A stretch of DNA of 64,000 nucleotides from positions 310,001-374,000 of the forward strand of contig NZ_MVIM01000002.1 of assembly GCF_002086795.1 (NCBI RefSeq). The letters run 5' to 3'. The position numbers were made by a program, and so were the translations under genes. This document shows, one piece after another, positions 55,107-63,561 of the stretch (position 1 is the first letter of the stretch; each line of letters opens with the position of its first letter). Source of the DNA: Mycolicibacterium tusciae. GTDB lineage: Bacteria > Actinomycetota > Actinomycetes > Mycobacteriales > Mycobacteriaceae. Below the pieces are notes generated by a model. The model was not told the DNA's origin, ran no database searches, and worked only from the letters and a program-made list of their open reading frames with translations.

Positions 55107-56332
55107 GGCGACACCTCCCAAGTGACCTCCAACGACTTCAGGCCGTAGATGAAATGGAACGATCTGAACTGCACGTCGTCGAAATCCTCGGCCAGCGCCA
55201 GCGTGGGGAACCGGCGCAACAACGCCGGAAACGCGATCCGCATCTCCATGCGCGCGAGCGGGGCGCCGAGGCAGTGGTGCACTCCGTGCCCGAATGCCAA
55301 GTGCCCGATCGCGCCTCGCCCGATGTCGAACGTCTCGGGGGAGTCGATGAAGTCGGGGTCCCGATTGCCGGACGGCATCGACACGAAAACCATTTCGCCC
55401 TTGGGGATCCGTACGCCGGCCACCTCTACCTCGGTGGTGGTGAACCGTGGGATGGCGCTGTGCACGATCGACAGCCAGCGCAGCAACTCCTCGACGGCGG
55501 GCCCGACCGCGTCGGGATCGTCACGGACCGCGGCGAGTTGTTCGGGATGCCGCAGGAGGGCAAGGGTGCCTAGACCGAGCATGTTCGACGTGGTCTCGTG
55601 CCCGGCGAGCAGCAGCAGACCCGCGATGCCGATGAGTTCGGCGTCGGTGCACTCGTCGCCGTGCTCGCGGACGAGCATCCCGAGGATGTCGTCGCCGGGA
55701 TGCCTGCGCGCACGGTCGACCAGCGACTGCATGTAGTCGCGGCCCTCCCGTTGCAGGTCGATGCGGTCGGCGATCGGAATGGACAGATCCAGCTGGCGGA
55801 CGCTGCGTTGCTGGAAGTCGTCGCGATCGTCATAGGGGACGCCAAGCAGCTCGCAGATCACCAGCGACGGGATCGGCAGCGCGAAGCTTTCCACCAGATC
55901 GATTGACGGACCGGCGCTTTCCATCGCATCGAGGTGCTGATCGACGATCTCGACGATGCGCGGTTCCAGCCGCTTCATCCGGCGGATGGTGAACTCGGGG
56001 GTGAGCATGCGGCGCAGACGCTGGTGCTCCGGTGGGTCGATGGCGAGCAGATTGCCCGCCCGCGAAGCGGCCAGCTCCTCGTTGGATATCAGCGGTGCCC
56101 CCGGCATGAAGAACCCCGGCGGGCGGCTGTTGGAGAACCGCTCGTGGTCGGACAGCACTGCCTTGACGTCGTCGTATCTGGTGACGAGATACACCGTCAT
56201 ACCGAACGAGTTCGTCGCGGTGCGAACCCCGGTGGTCTCGCGGATCTCGCGCAGATCCGGTGTCGGGTCGAACGCATTGCGCCGCATGTGCAGCGGCAGC
56301 TGCGGGGCCTGGGTTCCGGAGGTGCCGGTCAT
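55103..56332 (-). CDS. Cytochrome P450
   Basis: 409 residues. Oxygen-activating helix I with AGHETTSN, the ExxR of helix K (EELLR), and the heme loop FGHGVHHCLGAPLAR with Cys354. Soluble bacterial class I type, needing a ferredoxin (the next gene) and a reductase elsewhere. Substrate unpredictable; CYP family not assigned. Nine bases after the upstream hydrolase gene, inside the MMPL-hydrolase-P450-ferredoxin run. Confidence 0.95.
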   Translation of the reverse strand: MTGTSGTQAPQLPLHMRRNAFDPTPDLREIRETTGVRTATNSFGMTVYLVTRYDDVKAVLSDHERFSNSRPPGFFMPGAPLISNEELAASRAGNLLAIDPPEHQRLRRMLTPEFTIRRMKRLEPRIVEIVDQHLDAMESAGPSIDLVESFALPIPSLVICELLGVPYDDRDDFQQRSVRQLDLSIPIADRIDLQREGRDYMQSLVDRARRHPGDDILGMLVREHGDECTDAELIGIAGLLLLAGHETTSNMLGLGTLALLRHPEQLAAVRDDPDAVGPAVEELLRWLSIVHSAIPRFTTTEVEVAGVRIPKGEMVFVSMPSGNRDPDFIDSPETFDIGRGAIGHLAFGHGVHHCLGAPLARMEMRIAFPALLRRFPTLALAEDFDDVQFRSFHFIYGLKSLEVTWEVSP

Positions 56333-56341
56333 CTCTTGACG

Positions 56342-57157
56342 CTACCCGCGAAAAACGAACTCCTGGATCAACGTGTTGACCAGAGGCGGATTCTCGAGCC
56401 CGGCAAGGTGGGCCACCCCATCCAGCACGACGAGCTGCGCACCCGGGATGGCCTCGGCCATTGCGGACGTCTCCGGCACTCCGAAGGTGGCGTCCTCGAT
56501 GCCGGCGACCACCAGCACCGGCGTCGAGATTTTCGCGAACAGCGAACGCTGGTCCGGCCGGGTGGGCACCACACTGCGCACCGCCCATGCAGCGGACCGG
56601 ATGTCGACGGCCTGCACGGTGTTCCGCACGAATTCCACGACGTCGGGACGGGTCCGAAACGTGGTGGGCCCGAGGAACGCCTTGAGGACGGAGCGGGTCA
56701 GGGGTGGCCGGACGCCGCCGAGCAGGTTCGCCAAGCGCAACAGGAATCCGTACTCGAGCTTCTGCCGTGCGCCCGCGGCCGATGCGGTGCAGTTCATCAG
56801 CACGGCGCGACCGATGCGGTCGGGATGGCTCGCGGCGAACGTGCCGCCGATCATTCCGCCCCACGAGTTGCCGACGAAATGTGTCCGCTGCACGCCGAGG
56901 CTGTCGAGTATGTCGACGATGACGCGCGCACAATCGTCGAAAGTGAATGGCGCAGTGAGCTTCTGGCTACCACCATGGCCGGGCGGATCGACGAGGATGA
57001 CCTGGCGCGTCGAGCCGAAGTGGTCGGCCTGCGATGACCACATGTCGCCGGTCATCAGCAGGCTCGGCCAGAACATGATGGCTTCGCCGGTTCCGCTAGT
57101 GCGGATGCGCACCTTCCCGAGCGCGGTGTCGACCCGCTGTTCGTCCACCAGGTGCAC
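56342..57157 (-). CDS. Alpha/beta hydrolase
   Basis: 271 residues. Nucleophile elbow GNSWGG (Ser of the triad), oxyanion region around DPPGHGGSQ, an acid in VVAGIEDATFG, and His in LDGVAHLAG. Typical esterase or C-C hydrolase fold; substrate unknown. GTG start at 57157, or GTG 57148, overlaps the end of the MMPL gene by about 60 bases. Cotranscribed with P450 and ferredoxin. Confidence 0.9.
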   Translation of the reverse strand: MHLVDEQRVDTALGKVRIRTSGTGEAIMFWPSLLMTGDMWSSQADHFGSTRQVILVDPPGHGGSQKLTAPFTFDDCARVIVDILDSLGVQRTHFVGNSWGGMIGGTFAASHPDRIGRAVLMNCTASAAGARQKLEYGFLLRLANLLGGVRPPLTRSVLKAFLGPTTFRTRPDVVEFVRNTVQAVDIRSAAWAVRSVVPTRPDQRSLFAKISTPVLVVAGIEDATFGVPETSAMAEAIPGAQLVVLDGVAHLAGLENPPLVNTLIQEFVFRG

Positions 57158-59141
57158 GGTAATCGTCGGTCCTGAGACTGGGCCACCAGATCGCGGGGCC
57201 GATGAGCGTGAACAGCGCGGGGATGATCACGGTCCGCACGACGAAGGTGTCCAGCAGGATGCCGAGGCCCACGATGATGCCGACCTGGGTGAGGACGATC
57301 AGCGGAAGCACTCCGAGGACACAGAACACCGCGGCCAGCACGATGCCTGCACTGGTGATGACGGCCCCGGTCGCGGAGACGGCGCGGACGATCCCGTCGC
57401 GGGTGCCGTGCGTCGGGGTTTCTTCGCGGGCACGGGTGACCAGGAAGATCGTGTAGTCCACGCCGAGCGCCACCAGGAACAGGAACGCGAACAGCGGCGC
57501 CGTGTTGTCCAGCGCCGGGAAGCCGAACAGGTGGACGCTGGCCCAGCCGCCCAGCCCCAGCGCCGCCAGCGCGCTGAGCACCGTGACGGCGACGAGGATC
57601 AGCGGCGCCAGTGCCGAACGCAGTAGCACGTAGAGCACCGCGAGCACGACGACGAGAATCGCGGGGATCACCACCAGCCGGTCGCGCCCGGCGGCCGCAC
57701 TCGCATCGCGTGCCGTCGCGTCGGACCCGCCGACCAATGCGTCCTCATCGACCGCATGTACCGAATCACGCAGCGCATCAATGGTTTCGAAAGCCCGATC
57801 CGACGCGGGCTCGGCGTCGATGACCACCGACCACTGCGATAGGCCGACGGCACTCTGTCCGGCCGGGCTGGCAGACAGCACGCCGGGGGTGTCCGCGATC
57901 GCCTGTGCGATGTCGGCGGCCCGGTCCGTCGGCGCGATGACGCGCGCGGGATCGGTGAGACCGCTCGGGAAATGGTTCGCCAAAGTCTCGTAGCCGTTGA
58001 CGGATTCGGCCTGTACCCGGAACTGCTCGGTCTGTGAGAGTCCGACGGGTGTGGTCAGCAAGCCGGTACACAGCAGCGCAAGGCCCGCGATGGATACGAT
58101 CGCGACCCGGCCGGGCCGCTTGGCCACCGCTTCGGCGATGCGGTGCCAGATTCCGCTGTCGGTCAGGGGTTCCGCCCCGAGTTGCGGGATGAAGGGCCAG
58201 AACAACCGCTTACCGAACAGGCCGAGCAGCGGCGGCAGCACGAGCAGCACGAAGACCGCGGCGACCACCAGACCCGAAGCGGCCTGTACGCCCAGGCTGC
58301 GCACGCTCGGCGACGACGCGAACAGCAGCGTCAGCAGCGCCAGCACCACGGTCGCGTTGCTCGCGATGATCGCCGGGCCCGCGCGTCGCACCGCGATATC
58401 GAGAGCCTCGTGGTGATCGTTGTGGCGGCCCAACTCCTCTCGATAGCGAGAGATGAGCAGCAGCGCGTAGTTGGTGCCGGCACCGAATACCAGCACACTG
58501 GTGATGCCCGATGTCGAACCGTCAGGATTCATCCCGAGCCCGCTGGCGACCGCGGTGCCCACCACGGCGGCCACCCGGTCGGCGAAGCCGATCACCAGCA
58601 GCGGTACCAGCCAGAGCACCGGAGATCGGTAGGTGACTATCAGCAGCAGCGCCACCACCGCCGCGGTGACCGCGAGCAGCGTGAAGTTGGCCCCCGAGAA
58701 GGAGTTCGCGATGTCGGCGCCGAAGGCGGGTCCACCGGTGACCTCGGTCCGCAGATCGCCGGGAAGCCCCTCGGCCGCCGATTGCCGAAGCTCCTTGACC
58801 GCGTCGCTGAGTGCGAATCCGGTGAGGTCGGCGTCCAACGGCACGACGGTCAGTGCGGCCGCACCGTCCTCGGACACCTGGGCCCGCCATTTCTGCTGGA
58901 TGGCGGCGAGGTCGGCAGCGTCCAGGCGGGCGCCGTCGTTGCGCGTGATCACGATGATCGCCGGGACTTCGTCACCGCCGGGGAACTGTGAGCGGATCGC
59001 GTCCGCGCGCGCGGATTCGGCGTCCTCGGGCACCGCGACCGGGGAACGTTCGGCGGAGTCATCACCGGCGACAAGCGCCATCAACGCACCGGAGACGACC
59101 ACCACCAGCACTGCCAGGAGCCAGGACAAGCGACGCGACAT
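57096..59141 (-). CDS. MMPL-family RND transporter
   Basis: 681 residues, 12 helices in two repeats with a periplasmic loop after helices 1 and 7. The proton-relay signature is GVDYTIFLVTRAREE in the second half, as in MmpL proteins. In the first half the matching GTDY reads GTNY (GAGTNYALLLISRYREE), so one of the two key acids is Asn. Smaller than the classical mycobacterial MmpLs, nearer to the actinomycete type. Exports lipophilic molecules. Start at ATG 59141 with GGAGG almost abutting it; could be leaderless. First gene of a four-gene operon, divergent from MarR. Confidence 0.9.
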   Translation of the reverse strand: MSRRLSWLLAVLVVVVSGALMALVAGDDSAERSPVAVPEDAESARADAIRSQFPGGDEVPAIIVITRNDGARLDAADLAAIQQKWRAQVSEDGAAALTVVPLDADLTGFALSDAVKELRQSAAEGLPGDLRTEVTGGPAFGADIANSFSGANFTLLAVTAAVVALLLIVTYRSPVLWLVPLLVIGFADRVAAVVGTAVASGLGMNPDGSTSGITSVLVFGAGTNYALLLISRYREELGRHNDHHEALDIAVRRAGPAIIASNATVVLALLTLLFASSPSVRSLGVQAASGLVVAAVFVLLVLPPLLGLFGKRLFWPFIPQLGAEPLTDSGIWHRIAEAVAKRPGRVAIVSIAGLALLCTGLLTTPVGLSQTEQFRVQAESVNGYETLANHFPSGLTDPARVIAPTDRAADIAQAIADTPGVLSASPAGQSAVGLSQWSVVIDAEPASDRAFETIDALRDSVHAVDEDALVGGSDATARDASAAAGRDRLVVIPAILVVVLAVLYVLLRSALAPLILVAVTVLSALAALGLGGWASVHLFGFPALDNTAPLFAFLFLVALGVDYTIFLVTRAREETPTHGTRDGIVRAVSATGAVITSAGIVLAAVFCVLGVLPLIVLTQVGIIVGLGILLDTFVVRTVIIPALFTLIGPAIWWPSLRTDDYRAPGGRTAGRHRAREGAHPH

Positions 59142-59147
59142 GCCTCC

Positions 59148-59198
59148 AATATTTCAGATACTTAAATATTAATCAAATGAATGTTTTCGGCTTATGCT
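59148..59198. promoter_or_regulatory. AT-rich palindrome and promoter between MMPL and MarR genes
   Basis: AATATTT-N9-AAATATT (59148-59154 and 59164-59170) is a perfect inverted repeat, continued by TTAATC. TATGCT (59193-59198) followed by six bases and the GTG at 59205 is a leaderless -10. AT content stands out against the GC-rich surroundings, as for a MarR operator. Confidence 0.7.
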
Positions 59199-59204
59199 TC
59201 CCCT

Positions 59205-59684
59205 GTGAACGACGACCGCGACGCACTGGAGGCGATGATCGCGGCCGACGTGCGGGCCATGAACGCGGAGTCCGACCAGATCGGCCGTCACTTCGCCGGG
59301 CAACACGATGTCGGGGCCAACGACTTTCGTGCGTTGCTGCACATCATGGTCGCCGAGACCGCCGGAACCCCACTGACCGCGGGCGAACTCCGCAAACGGA
59401 TGGGCATGTCCGGCGCGGCGATCACGTACCTGGTCGAGCGGATGATCGCATCGGACCACCTGCTGCGCGAGTCCGATCCCGCCGACCGTCGCAAGGTCAT
59501 CCTGCGTGTCGCCGACCACGGGATGCACGTCGCACGCGGCTTTTTCACCCCGTTGGCCGAGCAGACCCGCATCGCGCTGGCCGGAGTCTCCGACGACGAT
59601 CTCCGCGCCGCACACCGCACCTTCACGGCCCTCATCGCTGCGATGGATGCGTTCCGCAACCAGCTCGACGTGACGTCCGGTTGA
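59205..59684 (+). CDS. MarR-family regulator
   Basis: 159 residues. Winged helix at about 40-105: TPLTAGELRKRMGMSGAAITYLVERMIASDHLLRESDPADRRKVILRVAD, the recognition helix and wing of MarR. The GTG at 59205 is preferred to the ATG at 59181 because a -10 box lies exactly six bases before it and the upstream part has no ribosome site. Likely represses the divergent MMPL-hydrolase-P450-ferredoxin operon and itself. Confidence 0.87.
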   Translation: MNDDRDALEAMIAADVRAMNAESDQIGRHFAGQHDVGANDFRALLHIMVAETAGTPLTAGELRKRMGMSGAAITYLVERMIASDHLLRESDPADRRKVILRVADHGMHVARGFFTPLAEQTRIALAGVSDDDLRAAHRTFTALIAAMDAFRNQLDVTSG

Positions 59685-59729
59685 GGTTCACCCCCTCGCG
59701 ATCCGCGCATCTGGCAGGCTGGACCCGCG

Positions 59730-60998
59730 ATGAGTGAAACGACCGACAGTGACGAGTTAATGGCGCAGATCGACTCCGACGAGGTCGAGACGGCGCCCGA
59801 ACCCAGTCCCGAACCCGCCCCCCAGACCACGGTCATGCTGCTCGGGTCGGGCGAATTGAGCCGGGAGCTGACGCTCGCGTTTCAGCGGCTCGGCGCCACC
59901 GTCATCGCGGTGGACCGCTATGCCGATGCGCCGGCGCACGGCGTCGCCGACCGATCGGCCGTCGTCAAGCTGAACGACGCCGATGCGGTGACGGCGGTGA
60001 TCGAGAAGGAGCAGCCGAGGTACGTGGTGGCCGAGGCGACCCTGGTCGCCGCGGACGCGCTGATCGCGGTGGCCGAACGCGGCGACATCGAGGTGTTCCC
60101 GACGCCGCGCAGCACCCGGCTGTCCCTCGACCGCGAGGGGCTGCGGCGGCTCGCCGCCGACGAACTCGGCCTGCCGACCGCCCCGTTCTGGTTCGCGGGT
60201 TCTGCGGAGGAACTGAGCGCGGTAGCGCGGCACGCAGGCTTTCCGCTGGTCGTCAAGCCGATCGCGGCGGCTCCCGGGGTGGGCGAGTCGGTGCTGGTGC
60301 GTCCCGAAGACGTCGAGCCGGCCTGGCATCGCGCCGTCGCCGCGGGCCGGATACCGCACAACCGGGTGATGGCCGAGGCTGTCGTCGAAGTGGATTTCGA
60401 GGTGACACTGCTCACCATCCGCACCATCGGGTCGACCGGGCCCGTGGTGCACTTCTGTGAACCGATCGGGCACCGGCAGCTCGGCGGCGACATGCTCGAG
60501 TCCTGGCAGCCTCAGCAGCTGTCACCCGCCGCGCTGGATGCCGCGAAGTCGATCGGGGCCCGGATCGTCAACTCGCTGGGTGGCCGCGGTGTGTTCGGTG
60601 TCGAGGTGCTGGTGCGCGGTGACGAGGTCTACTTCGACAACGTGCGGCCGCGACCCTATGACAGCGGGCTGGTAACGCTTCGCTCGCAACGACTTTCGCA
60701 GTTCGAGCTGCATGCGCGCGCGATCCTCGGCTTGTCGGTGGACACCATCATGATCTCGCCGGCGGCCGCGGAGGTCAGTTATGCCGGAGCCGACGCGACC
60801 GAGAGTGGTGGCGCTCCGCTGAACGCGGTGCTGACCGAGGCGCTGGCCGTGGCGGAAAGCGATGTCCGACTGTTCGGCAGGCCCGACGAGACCGAGGGGC
60901 GGCGCCGCCTTGGGGTGGCGCTCGCGACCGCCCCGGACCCGATCATCGCCAGGGACCGGGCCCGCCGGGTTTCCGCGGCGCTGCGCAGACTCTGGTAG
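59730..60998 (+). CDS. purT: Formate-dependent GAR transformylase PurT
   Basis: 422 residues. ATP-grasp enzyme: LLGSGELSRELTLAFQRLG at the N-terminus (the preATP-grasp part), VVKPIAAAPGVGESVLV, FEVTLLTIRT, GVFGVEVLVRGDEVYFDNVRPRPYDSGLVTL with the metal ligand Glu. Makes formylglycinamide ribotide from GAR, formate and ATP, an alternative to PurN. An acidic ~33-residue N-terminal extension precedes the core; ATG 59730 keeps it. Followed after 2 bases by a membrane protein gene. Confidence 0.96.
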   Translation: MSETTDSDELMAQIDSDEVETAPEPSPEPAPQTTVMLLGSGELSRELTLAFQRLGATVIAVDRYADAPAHGVADRSAVVKLNDADAVTAVIEKEQPRYVVAEATLVAADALIAVAERGDIEVFPTPRSTRLSLDREGLRRLAADELGLPTAPFWFAGSAEELSAVARHAGFPLVVKPIAAAPGVGESVLVRPEDVEPAWHRAVAAGRIPHNRVMAEAVVEVDFEVTLLTIRTIGSTGPVVHFCEPIGHRQLGGDMLESWQPQQLSPAALDAAKSIGARIVNSLGGRGVFGVEVLVRGDEVYFDNVRPRPYDSGLVTLRSQRLSQFELHARAILGLSVDTIMISPAAAEVSYAGADATESGGAPLNAVLTEALAVAESDVRLFGRPDETEGRRRLGVALATAPDPIIARDRARRVSAALRRLW

Positions 60999-61000
60999 CC

Positions 61001-61462
61001 ATGAACGAGCCCGAGCCCAATTCCGAACCGGAGCCCAGCGCGGACCGGCCTTCTGCGGCACCTTTCCTGGGTGCGCTGGCAATCATTTCGATTGTCGTGA
61101 TCGCAATTGCGCTGGTGAATTTCTTCCAGGGTGACGAGTTGTCGCCGGAGCAGCAGATCGTGCGCGCGGCGGTGGCGCAGAACGATGCGCTACAGAAGGA
61201 GAATTACGCCGACTTCCGCAGCAACATGTGCCGTGCGGAGCAGGGCACCGAGGCTGAAGTGCTTGCCGATCAACGCGATTCGAAGGAAAACCAGGGCACG
61301 CGACGCATCGCCGACGTCACCGACGTGGTGGTCAACGGCGATCGCGCCACGGCCAAGGTGACCTACCAGTTCGACAAGGCGTCGGACGTCACCACCGATG
61401 TCGAAACGACGTTCGTGCTCGAGGACGGGGCATGGAAGGTCTGTACACAGGCCCCCAGCTAG
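61001..61462 (+). CDS. Small one-TM protein, paralogue of the Rv0361-like domain
   Basis: 153 residues. A short acidic N-terminus, a transmembrane helix at about 25-45 (FLGALAIISIVVIAIALVNFF), then an outside domain of about 100 residues. That domain shares its skeleton with the gene at 48622: RAAVAQNDALQKENYADFRSNMC against RSAIENYDAAIAKGDLATLRSITC, VVVNGDRATAKVTY against VVVNGDHAEANVTT, and WKVCTQAPS against WKICQAPSS. Two conserved Cys may pair. Two bases after purT, 19 before the rhodanese. Function unknown. Confidence 0.84.
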   Translation: MNEPEPNSEPEPSADRPSAAPFLGALAIISIVVIAIALVNFFQGDELSPEQQIVRAAVAQNDALQKENYADFRSNMCRAEQGTEAEVLADQRDSKENQGTRRIADVTDVVVNGDRATAKVTYQFDKASDVTTDVETTFVLEDGAWKVCTQAPS

Positions 61463-61481
61463 CTGTGGGACACTCACGATC

Positions 61482-61904
61482 GTGAGCTATGCCGGAGACA
61501 TCACGCCTGCGGAGGCATGGAAGCTGCTGACCGAGAACCCGGAGGCGGTGCTGGTCGACTGTCGAACCGAGGCCGAGTGGCGGTTCGTCGGGGTGGCCGA
61601 TCTCTCGAGTCTGGACCGCGAGGTCGTCTACGTCGAATGGAACACTTCGGACGGCAAACACAACGACGATTTCGTCGACGACCTCGTGGAGAAGATCGGG
61701 GTCGCGGGTCCCGTCAAGGAAAGACCGGTGGTGTTCCTGTGCCGCTCCGGCAATCGCTCGATCCCTGCCGCCGAGGCCGCGACAGACGCCGGCATCGCAC
61801 CGTCCTACAACATGCTCGATGGGTTCGAGGGCAATCTCGATGAAAACAAGCACCGAGGCGGCACCGGATGGAAGGCCGTCGGCCTGCCGTGGAGGCAGTC
61901 GTGA
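61482..61904 (+). CDS. Rhodanese-like sulfurtransferase (Rv0390)
   Basis: 140 residues, single rhodanese domain. VLVDCRTEAEWRFVG is the CH2-type start and CRSGNRS carries the persulfide Cys87; LDGFEGNLDENKHRGGTGWKAVGLPWRQ closes the fold. Carries sulfur as a Cys persulfide. It overlaps the metZ start (GTGA), so it may feed sulfide to MetZ (inference). Confidence 0.95.
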   Translation: MSYAGDITPAEAWKLLTENPEAVLVDCRTEAEWRFVGVADLSSLDREVVYVEWNTSDGKHNDDFVDDLVEKIGVAGPVKERPVVFLCRSGNRSIPAAEAATDAGIAPSYNMLDGFEGNLDENKHRGGTGWKAVGLPWRQS

Positions 61905-63139
61905 GCCCAGAGGCTTTTTCCGTCCGTCGGCCGGCCGAACTGCCCGAGGGCGTCAGCCAGGCGACCATCGGAGTGCGCGGCGGCCTGCTGCGGTCAGGCT
62001 TTCAGGAGACCGCCGAGGCGATGTACCTCACGTCGGGGTACGTGTATTCCTCTGCGGCAGAGGCGGAGAAGGCGTTCACGGGCGACATCGACCGCTACGT
62101 CTACTCGCGCTACGGAAATCCGACGATCTCGATGTTCGAGGAGCGGCTGCGGCTGATCGAGGGTGCGCCGGCGTGTTTCGCGACAGCGACGGGGATGGCC
62201 GCGGTGTTCACCTCGCTGGGTGCGCTGCTCGCCGCGGGTGACCGATTGGTCGCCGCGCGCAGCCTCTTCGGTTCGTGCTTCGTGGTCTGCAGCGAGATCC
62301 TGCCGCGCTGGGGTGTGGAGACGGTGTTCGTCGACGGCGACGACCTCTCGCAGTGGGAGGAGGCGCTTTCGGTGCCCACGCAGGCGGTGTTCTTCGAGAC
62401 GCCGTCGAACCCGATGCAGCAGCTCGTGGACATCGCCGCGGTATGTGAGATGGCCCATGCGGTCGGTGCGAAGGTGGTGCTGGACAACGTTTTCGCCACA
62501 CCTATTCTGCAGCAGGGCATGCCGCTGGGCGCCGATGTAGTCGTGTATTCGGGCACCAAGCACATCGACGGGCAGGGCCGGGTGCTCGGCGGCGCGATTC
62601 TCGGCGACAAGCAGTACATCGACGAGCCCGTGCAGAAGCTGATGCGGCACACCGGCCCCGCGCTGAGCCCCTTCAACGCGTGGACCCTGCTGAAGGGTCT
62701 GGAGACGTTGTCGGTGCGCGTCGAGTACCAGAACGCGTCGGCGCACCGCGTCGCCGAGTTCCTGGAGAACCATCCGGCCGTGAGCTGGGTGCGGTACCCG
62801 TTCCTGGAGTCGCATCCGCAGTACGACCTGGCGAAGCGCCAGATGACCGGCGGTGGAACGGTTGTCACGTTCGAGCTCAAGGCGGCCGGCGGTGCCGATA
62901 ATTCAAGTGCCGGCAAGGACCGCGCATTCGAGGTGCTCGACAAGCTACGGATCGTCGACATCTCGAACAACCTCGGCGATTCCAAGTCGCTGATCACCCA
63001 CCCGGCCACCACCACGCACCGCTCGATGGGGCCGGAGGGTCGCGCCGCGATCGGTCTCGGCGACGGGGTGGTGCGCATCTCGGTGGGGTTGGAGGGAACC
63101 GAGGACCTCATCGGCGATCTCGACCAGGCGTTGTCGTAG
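61901..63139 (+). CDS. metZ: O-succinylhomoserine sulfhydrylase MetZ
   Basis: 412 residues, PLP enzyme of the Cys/Met metabolism family. SRYGNPTISMFEERL, GMAAVFTSL, the PLP Lys220 in SGTKHIDGQGRVLGG, and the C-terminal Arg segment (KSLITHPATTTH). Makes homocysteine from O-succinylhomoserine and sulfide. GTG 61901 overlaps the rhodanese stop. Confidence 0.96.
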   Translation: MSPEAFSVRRPAELPEGVSQATIGVRGGLLRSGFQETAEAMYLTSGYVYSSAAEAEKAFTGDIDRYVYSRYGNPTISMFEERLRLIEGAPACFATATGMAAVFTSLGALLAAGDRLVAARSLFGSCFVVCSEILPRWGVETVFVDGDDLSQWEEALSVPTQAVFFETPSNPMQQLVDIAAVCEMAHAVGAKVVLDNVFATPILQQGMPLGADVVVYSGTKHIDGQGRVLGGAILGDKQYIDEPVQKLMRHTGPALSPFNAWTLLKGLETLSVRVEYQNASAHRVAEFLENHPAVSWVRYPFLESHPQYDLAKRQMTGGGTVVTFELKAAGGADNSSAGKDRAFEVLDKLRIVDISNNLGDSKSLITHPATTTHRSMGPEGRAAIGLGDGVVRISVGLEGTEDLIGDLDQALS

Positions 63140-63147
63140 GTTCAACG

Positions 63148-63561
63148 GTGTCTCGCAAGTCCCAAGCGAAACAGGCTCGCCGCAAGAAGCGGCAGACGGC
63201 CCAGAACTCGCGATGGATTCCCGACACCGTGCTCGAAGGGCTCTCCGACGACATCGAGCTTGCTGCGGTGCTAGAGCGGCTCGACGAGCGAATCACGGAG
63301 CGCGGCTGGGTTTTTGACGAAGAGCTCTCCGATGATGAGTCGGCGCTCTGGTATTTCATCCCGTCGACGGCGGAGGTCCCTGACGTCGGGGACGTGGTGC
63401 CCGTGACCACGATCGCCATGACGTCGGACGACGTCGACGTCGTCCACGTCGTGTTCGTCGGCACCGCCGATGACTACCAGTTCGGGCTCGAGGAGTTGTT
63501 CGAGAATCTGGACGCGATCGAGGATTACCGCATGGGGAGCCCGATCCCGCAGTTCGCCTAG
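63148..63561 (+). CDS. Conserved small acidic protein with basic N-terminus
   Basis: 137 residues. A strongly basic N-terminus (SRKSQAKQARRKKRQTAQNSR) leads to an acidic alpha/beta domain (LELSDDIELAAVLERLDERI, DVDVVHVVFVGTADDYQFGLEELFENL). No known family recognised. Eight bases after metZ, GTG start, so the same operon. Its stop overlaps the convergent SDR gene's by 4 bases. The basic start might bind nucleic acid (inference). Confidence 0.78.
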   Translation: MSRKSQAKQARRKKRQTAQNSRWIPDTVLEGLSDDIELAAVLERLDERITERGWVFDEELSDDESALWYFIPSTAEVPDVGDVVPVTTIAMTSDDVDVVHVVFVGTADDYQFGLEELFENLDAIEDYRMGSPIPQFA

